Under the pieces are notes generated by a model that was not told the origin of the DNA, did not search any database, and worked only from the letters and a program-made list of their open reading frames with translations. From contig NC_047078.1 of the NCBI RefSeq assembly GCF_902459465.1, positions 5,666,333 through 5,730,332 on the forward strand: DNA of 64,000 bases. Direction: 5' to 3'. This document shows, piece by piece, positions 62,301 through 64,000 of the stretch. How positions within the stretch are numbered: the first letter of the stretch is position 1; every line of letters starts with the position of its first letter. Origin of the DNA: Asterias rubens. Taxonomy: Eukaryota; Echinodermata; Asteroidea; Forcipulatida; Asteriidae. The position numbers and the translations under genes are program-made.

Positions 62301-63533
62301 AGGCTGGCTAATTGATTTATCATCAGTAGTGTCAATCTTGTGGGGAACCTTATCACAAAGTCCTAAATCCAACGAATTCTGCGAGAACACCTTATCATGT
62401 TTCTGAATTAATTGCACAATTTTGTCCTGGTCTTCCTTACACAAATCAGCGCATAAATCAAGACTTAATCCATAAGGAAGTTGGTACTCTGACCCATCCT
62501 CAAACACATACAACTCTCTTGCCCGTGACTCTACAGCATCCCCCATCTCAATGTCTAACTCATTGGAATCGACACCAGGGGCTCCCTCAGTACGACCAGT
62601 GTCTAAATATTCCCCAGACTCTGACAGACAATGATTCACTACAACATGAACACAATCCACACCCGTCTCAAGTGCAACATTTGTCTTTGAGGATACCTCA
62701 GTCACGTAAGCAAGCTTTGTGTGTGGGGACAATTCAATCACCCGCATCCCTACATTCGCTACCAACACATTTACAGTTCTACCACTAACTACTGTACACA
62801 GATCGTAAACGCGGCAATTTCCATCTATGTTACTGGTTTGACCTCCACTATCTGCACAGCTAGATAGACCCTCAACAAGGACAGTTTGCCCGTCAAGGCT
62901 ACTTTGATTAGCCTGAACATAGCAGGTTATACTACGCACTTCCCTAGGCAACAAATGTACTGGATTTCTACCTGTACGAGCACCCAGTGGGTCCCGTACA
63001 CACTTATTTGCCCCATGTGACCCCTCAACTACTGGGTTTTTAGTCAGACTATACCAATTAATGGCCATTGTCCATGCATCTGCATCTTTTTGTTCTAAAT
63101 CAACCTCTATATCCTTCAGCTTATGAAGGACATTGCAACCCAACAATACTGGAACACTTTTATGATTCCCTGCCTCACCCTTAGGAAATTCTTTGACCAC
63201 CAAAAAATGTGCATCAATAGTCTGGTTATGTACCATCAGTGGGGCATGTATGTACCCCTCAATTGGTACCTCACTATTCCCTGCCCCAAACACACGCAGG
63301 TAAGTACCTAGAGTTTTGACTCCACTCAATTTCCCTGCAAGGTGATCCCTATAAAAAGAGGCGCTAATCAGAGAAGTCTCTGCCCCGGTATCGAGGATAC
63401 ATTCCACTGGCACTCCAGCCAAAGCAATATGAGCCTTGGGGCTCTCTTTTACTAGACTGGTTAGTATGTCTTCATAAGACTTCTCTGTTACACTTCCAAC
63501 TGGTGAGGCCTTTCCAGATTGTTCCTCTGTCAC
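59343..63533 (-). CDS. pol: Ty3/gypsy Pol polyprotein (protease, RT, RNase H, integrase)
   Basis: About 1396 residues counted from 63533, though the frame is open further upstream and is probably entered by frameshifting. Aspartic protease: ILDTGAET with Asp48, domain about 35-140. Reverse transcriptase: about 430-610, with catalytic YLDD at 559-562. RNase H: about 710-840, with Asp717, Glu762 and Asp788. Integrase: zinc finger H979-H984-C1014-C1017, catalytic Asp1046, Asp1105 and Glu1141 (D-x35-E). A basic GPY/F-like C-terminal module follows around 1255-1315, then an acidic tail (about 1317-1335). About 200 residues of uncertain function lie between protease and RT. All catalytic residues are present and no stop interrupts, so it may be functional. 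The first codon of the open frame is GTG, not a true start. Confidence 0.95.
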   Translation of the reverse strand: MTEEQSGKASPVGSVTEKSYEDILTSLVKESPKAHIALAGVPVECILDTGAETSLISASFYRDHLAGKLSGVKTLGTYLRVFGAGNSEVPIEGYIHAPLMVHNQTIDAHFLVVKEFPKGEAGNHKSVPVLLGCNVLHKLKDIEVDLEQKDADAWTMAINWYSLTKNPVVEGSHGANKCVRDPLGARTGRNPVHLLPREVRSITCYVQANQSSLDGQTVLVEGLSSCADSGGQTSNIDGNCRVYDLCTVVSGRTVNVLVANVGMRVIELSPHTKLAYVTEVSSKTNVALETGVDCVHVVVNHCLSESGEYLDTGRTEGAPGVDSNELDIEMGDAVESRARELYVFEDGSEYQLPYGLSLDLCADLCKEDQDKIVQLIQKHDKVFSQNSLDLGLCDKVPHKIDTTDDKSISQPYRRIPPQHFREVRELLQKFLDQGIIQKSKSPYASPIVLVQKKDGSLRICVDYRRLNAKTVRDSFPLPRIEESLEALQGARYFSSLDLAHGYHQVVMDSESISKTAFRVPFGLFEYTRMPFGLVNAPGTFQRVMEMCLGDLNLSELLIYLDDILVYSSTVQEHIDRLDRVFTRLADFGLKIKGAKCKLFRRHVSYLGHVVGPEGVAVDNDKIKRIEDWPIPKTGAQLRSFLGLAGYYRRFVPGFSKIAAPLHALVPSLAKGNSRSKPSPFCWSSEAQVAFDTLKQTLTQAPVLAYPDFSRPFVLEIDASLQGLGACLAQCDKEGKRHPVAFASRGLRGAEARYPDFSSFKLELLSLKWAVVDKFRDYLLGVPFTVLTDNNPLSYLQTAKLGACEMRWIAQLAAFTFDVKFRSGASNRVADALSRNPSHSLTGEVEEILQCKVHSTVVPLQHIEVHKVLTSHDTNAGPPQVKCQSGIFPSWTPEQLSALQRADPVLKCIWERWDQGWKPNEVFQAEREEPVEIKSWLWQWPRFIEKDGVLHRRVMDPLHGELDQVLMPTSLQQRVLEGCHDGWGHQGVVRTCALLRRRVFWPKMAGSVRRHIGHCEQCVISKASEPQAKVPMRHLLAFRPLEVLAIDFVKIDRGAGGYEDVLVMTDIYTKFVQAYPCKDQHAVTVAKVLRNQWFSKYGIPCRLHSDQGRNFEGEVVRELCALYGMKKTRTTPYHPEGNAQTERFNRTLFGLIKSMDERDRRRWPDLLQHLVFVYNATPHCTTGVAPYLLMFGREPLIPLDQMLGRTDNDWDQDFVREQSSLLSRASELVKERVAKSCNRNKVTYDRKVKPSKPIEIGSHVLLRKCAFKGRHKLADKFERDPYVVVWINEHSDVFRIRPLKGGPERVVNRKLLRLDPFAESDTENESDESDGDSDWEVLHTEPSGDQSLVQDLQGVSNVEVGEPPSLHCPASEHLRSSQRTTRGKHSNPFRLPCSAIK

Positions 63534-63538
63534 TCGGC

Positions 63539-64000
63539 CTACAGTGGCAGAGAAGTCTGGTTTCCCGACCCTGTGTTTTGTGCATCTCCCATAGCCTGCC
63601 CTTGCCCCCCATTCGCTTTTTCGTGAGCCATACGAAGTTTACACTCATGCTTCATGTGACCTGGGCGTTTACAATAAAAACAGCGAATCGGGGGCCTGTC
63701 CTGCCGCCTTCCTGAGCCTTCATACATGCCCTGGCTAGTTACCGTCCCACTTTGTTTCACCACTGCTTGCATAAGCGTAGTTATCTGTTCCTGCTGTTTG
63801 CAAAGAGTTTCTTGCTGTGTTTGCATACATTTAAGAATCTCTTGTTGTTGTTGCAACACTGTTTGCAACTGTGTGTCCCCTTGGGACTTGTTAACTACTT
63901 GGTTAATGCTAACATTAGCATCAGCCACTGGCTCGTCACTATTCAGATCATTTTCTGTACCTAGGTGATGCAAGTGCACACTTGCACCACGTCGAGAACC
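63539..64000 (-). CDS. gag: Gag C-terminal part with zinc knuckle (truncated by window edge)
   Basis: Open from the window edge down to a TAG at 63539-63541. The visible part has a Gln-rich coiled-coil stretch (about 63700-63870) followed by one CCHC knuckle, CFYCKRPGHMKHEC, the nucleic-acid-binding motif of nucleocapsids. A Gly/Gln-rich tail ends TSLPL. The capsid region lies outside the window. Pol follows in the -1 frame. Confidence 0.88.
   Translation of the reverse strand, partial: GSRRGASVHLHHLGTENDLNSDEPVADANVSINQVVNKSQGDTQLQTVLQQQQEILKCMQTQQETLCKQQEQITTLMQAVVKQSGTVTSQGMYEGSGRRQDRPPIRCFYCKRPGHMKHECKLRMAHEKANGGQGQAMGDAQNTGSGNQTSLPL
63560..63566 (-). promoter_or_regulatory. Candidate -1 frameshift site GGGAAAC (gag to pol)
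   Basis: On the minus strand the gag codons read TCG GGA AAC, which holds the heptamer G GGA AAC of the X XXY YYZ type. Slipping back one base enters the pol frame, which is open from here on, 18 nt before the gag stop codon. I did not establish a downstream pseudoknot. Confidence 0.65.

Larger units (their letters stand above)
57391..64000 (-). mobile_element. Ty3/gypsy LTR retrotransposon with an SGNH hydrolase ORF (partial)
   Basis: In minus-strand order: gag (from beyond 64000 to 63539), pol (to 59343), SGNH ORF (59092-58511), an untranslated stretch, a polypurine tract (57817-57801) and a candidate 3' LTR (57800-57391). The pol frame of about 1400 codons is unbroken, so the insertion is probably young. 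The domain order protease-RT-RNase H-integrase defines Ty3/gypsy. The clade cannot be settled by eye. The 5' LTR, primer-binding site and most of gag lie outside the window. Confidence 0.9.

Overview
This window is animal nuclear DNA: spliced genes with GT-AG introns, about 35-40% GC, tRNA-derived SINE relics, LINE fragments and very many foldback MITEs. The two recognisable host genes (a PTPMT1-type phosphatase and a CFAP141-type ciliary protein), the large GT92 glycosyltransferase paralogues and the repeat style suggest a marine deuterostome. My guess is an echinoderm such as a sea star, but no species can be named from the sequence alone.

Layout. 1-5628: intergenic, with SINE tails, foldback MITEs and tandem repeats. 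5629-15939 (+): a four-exon PTPMT1 homologue encoding 200 aa. Its first intron holds an RTE-like LINE fragment and a Penelope-like remnant, and its second intron holds repeated copies of the start of exon 3. 15940-19524: intergenic repeats. 19525-24663 (+): a four-exon CFAP141 homologue encoding 122 aa, with a perfect RFX X-box about 165 bp upstream of its ATG. 24664-35211: a gene-free stretch packed with foldback MITEs, several nested in each other.

35212-57390: a tandem array of intronless GT92 (DUF23) glycosyltransferase genes. The repeating unit is about 10.65 kb and holds a long-form gene (A, 493 aa), spacer 1, a short-form gene (B, 467 aa) and spacer 2. The array reads A1-B1-A2-B2-A3, and A3 is broken. 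All copies begin at the same breakpoint sequence and carry an upstream ORF.

57391-64000 (-): most of a Ty3/gypsy LTR retrotransposon that has landed inside A3. Read leftwards on the minus strand it shows gag (cut by the window edge), a candidate -1 frameshift site, pol (protease, RT, RNase H, integrase), then a separate SGNH/GDSL-type hydrolase ORF where env lies in retrovirus-like elements, preceded by a good 3' splice site, then a polypurine tract and a candidate LTR. This retroelement with an accessory esterase is the most unusual system in the window. The recently amplified GT92 array that it interrupts is second.
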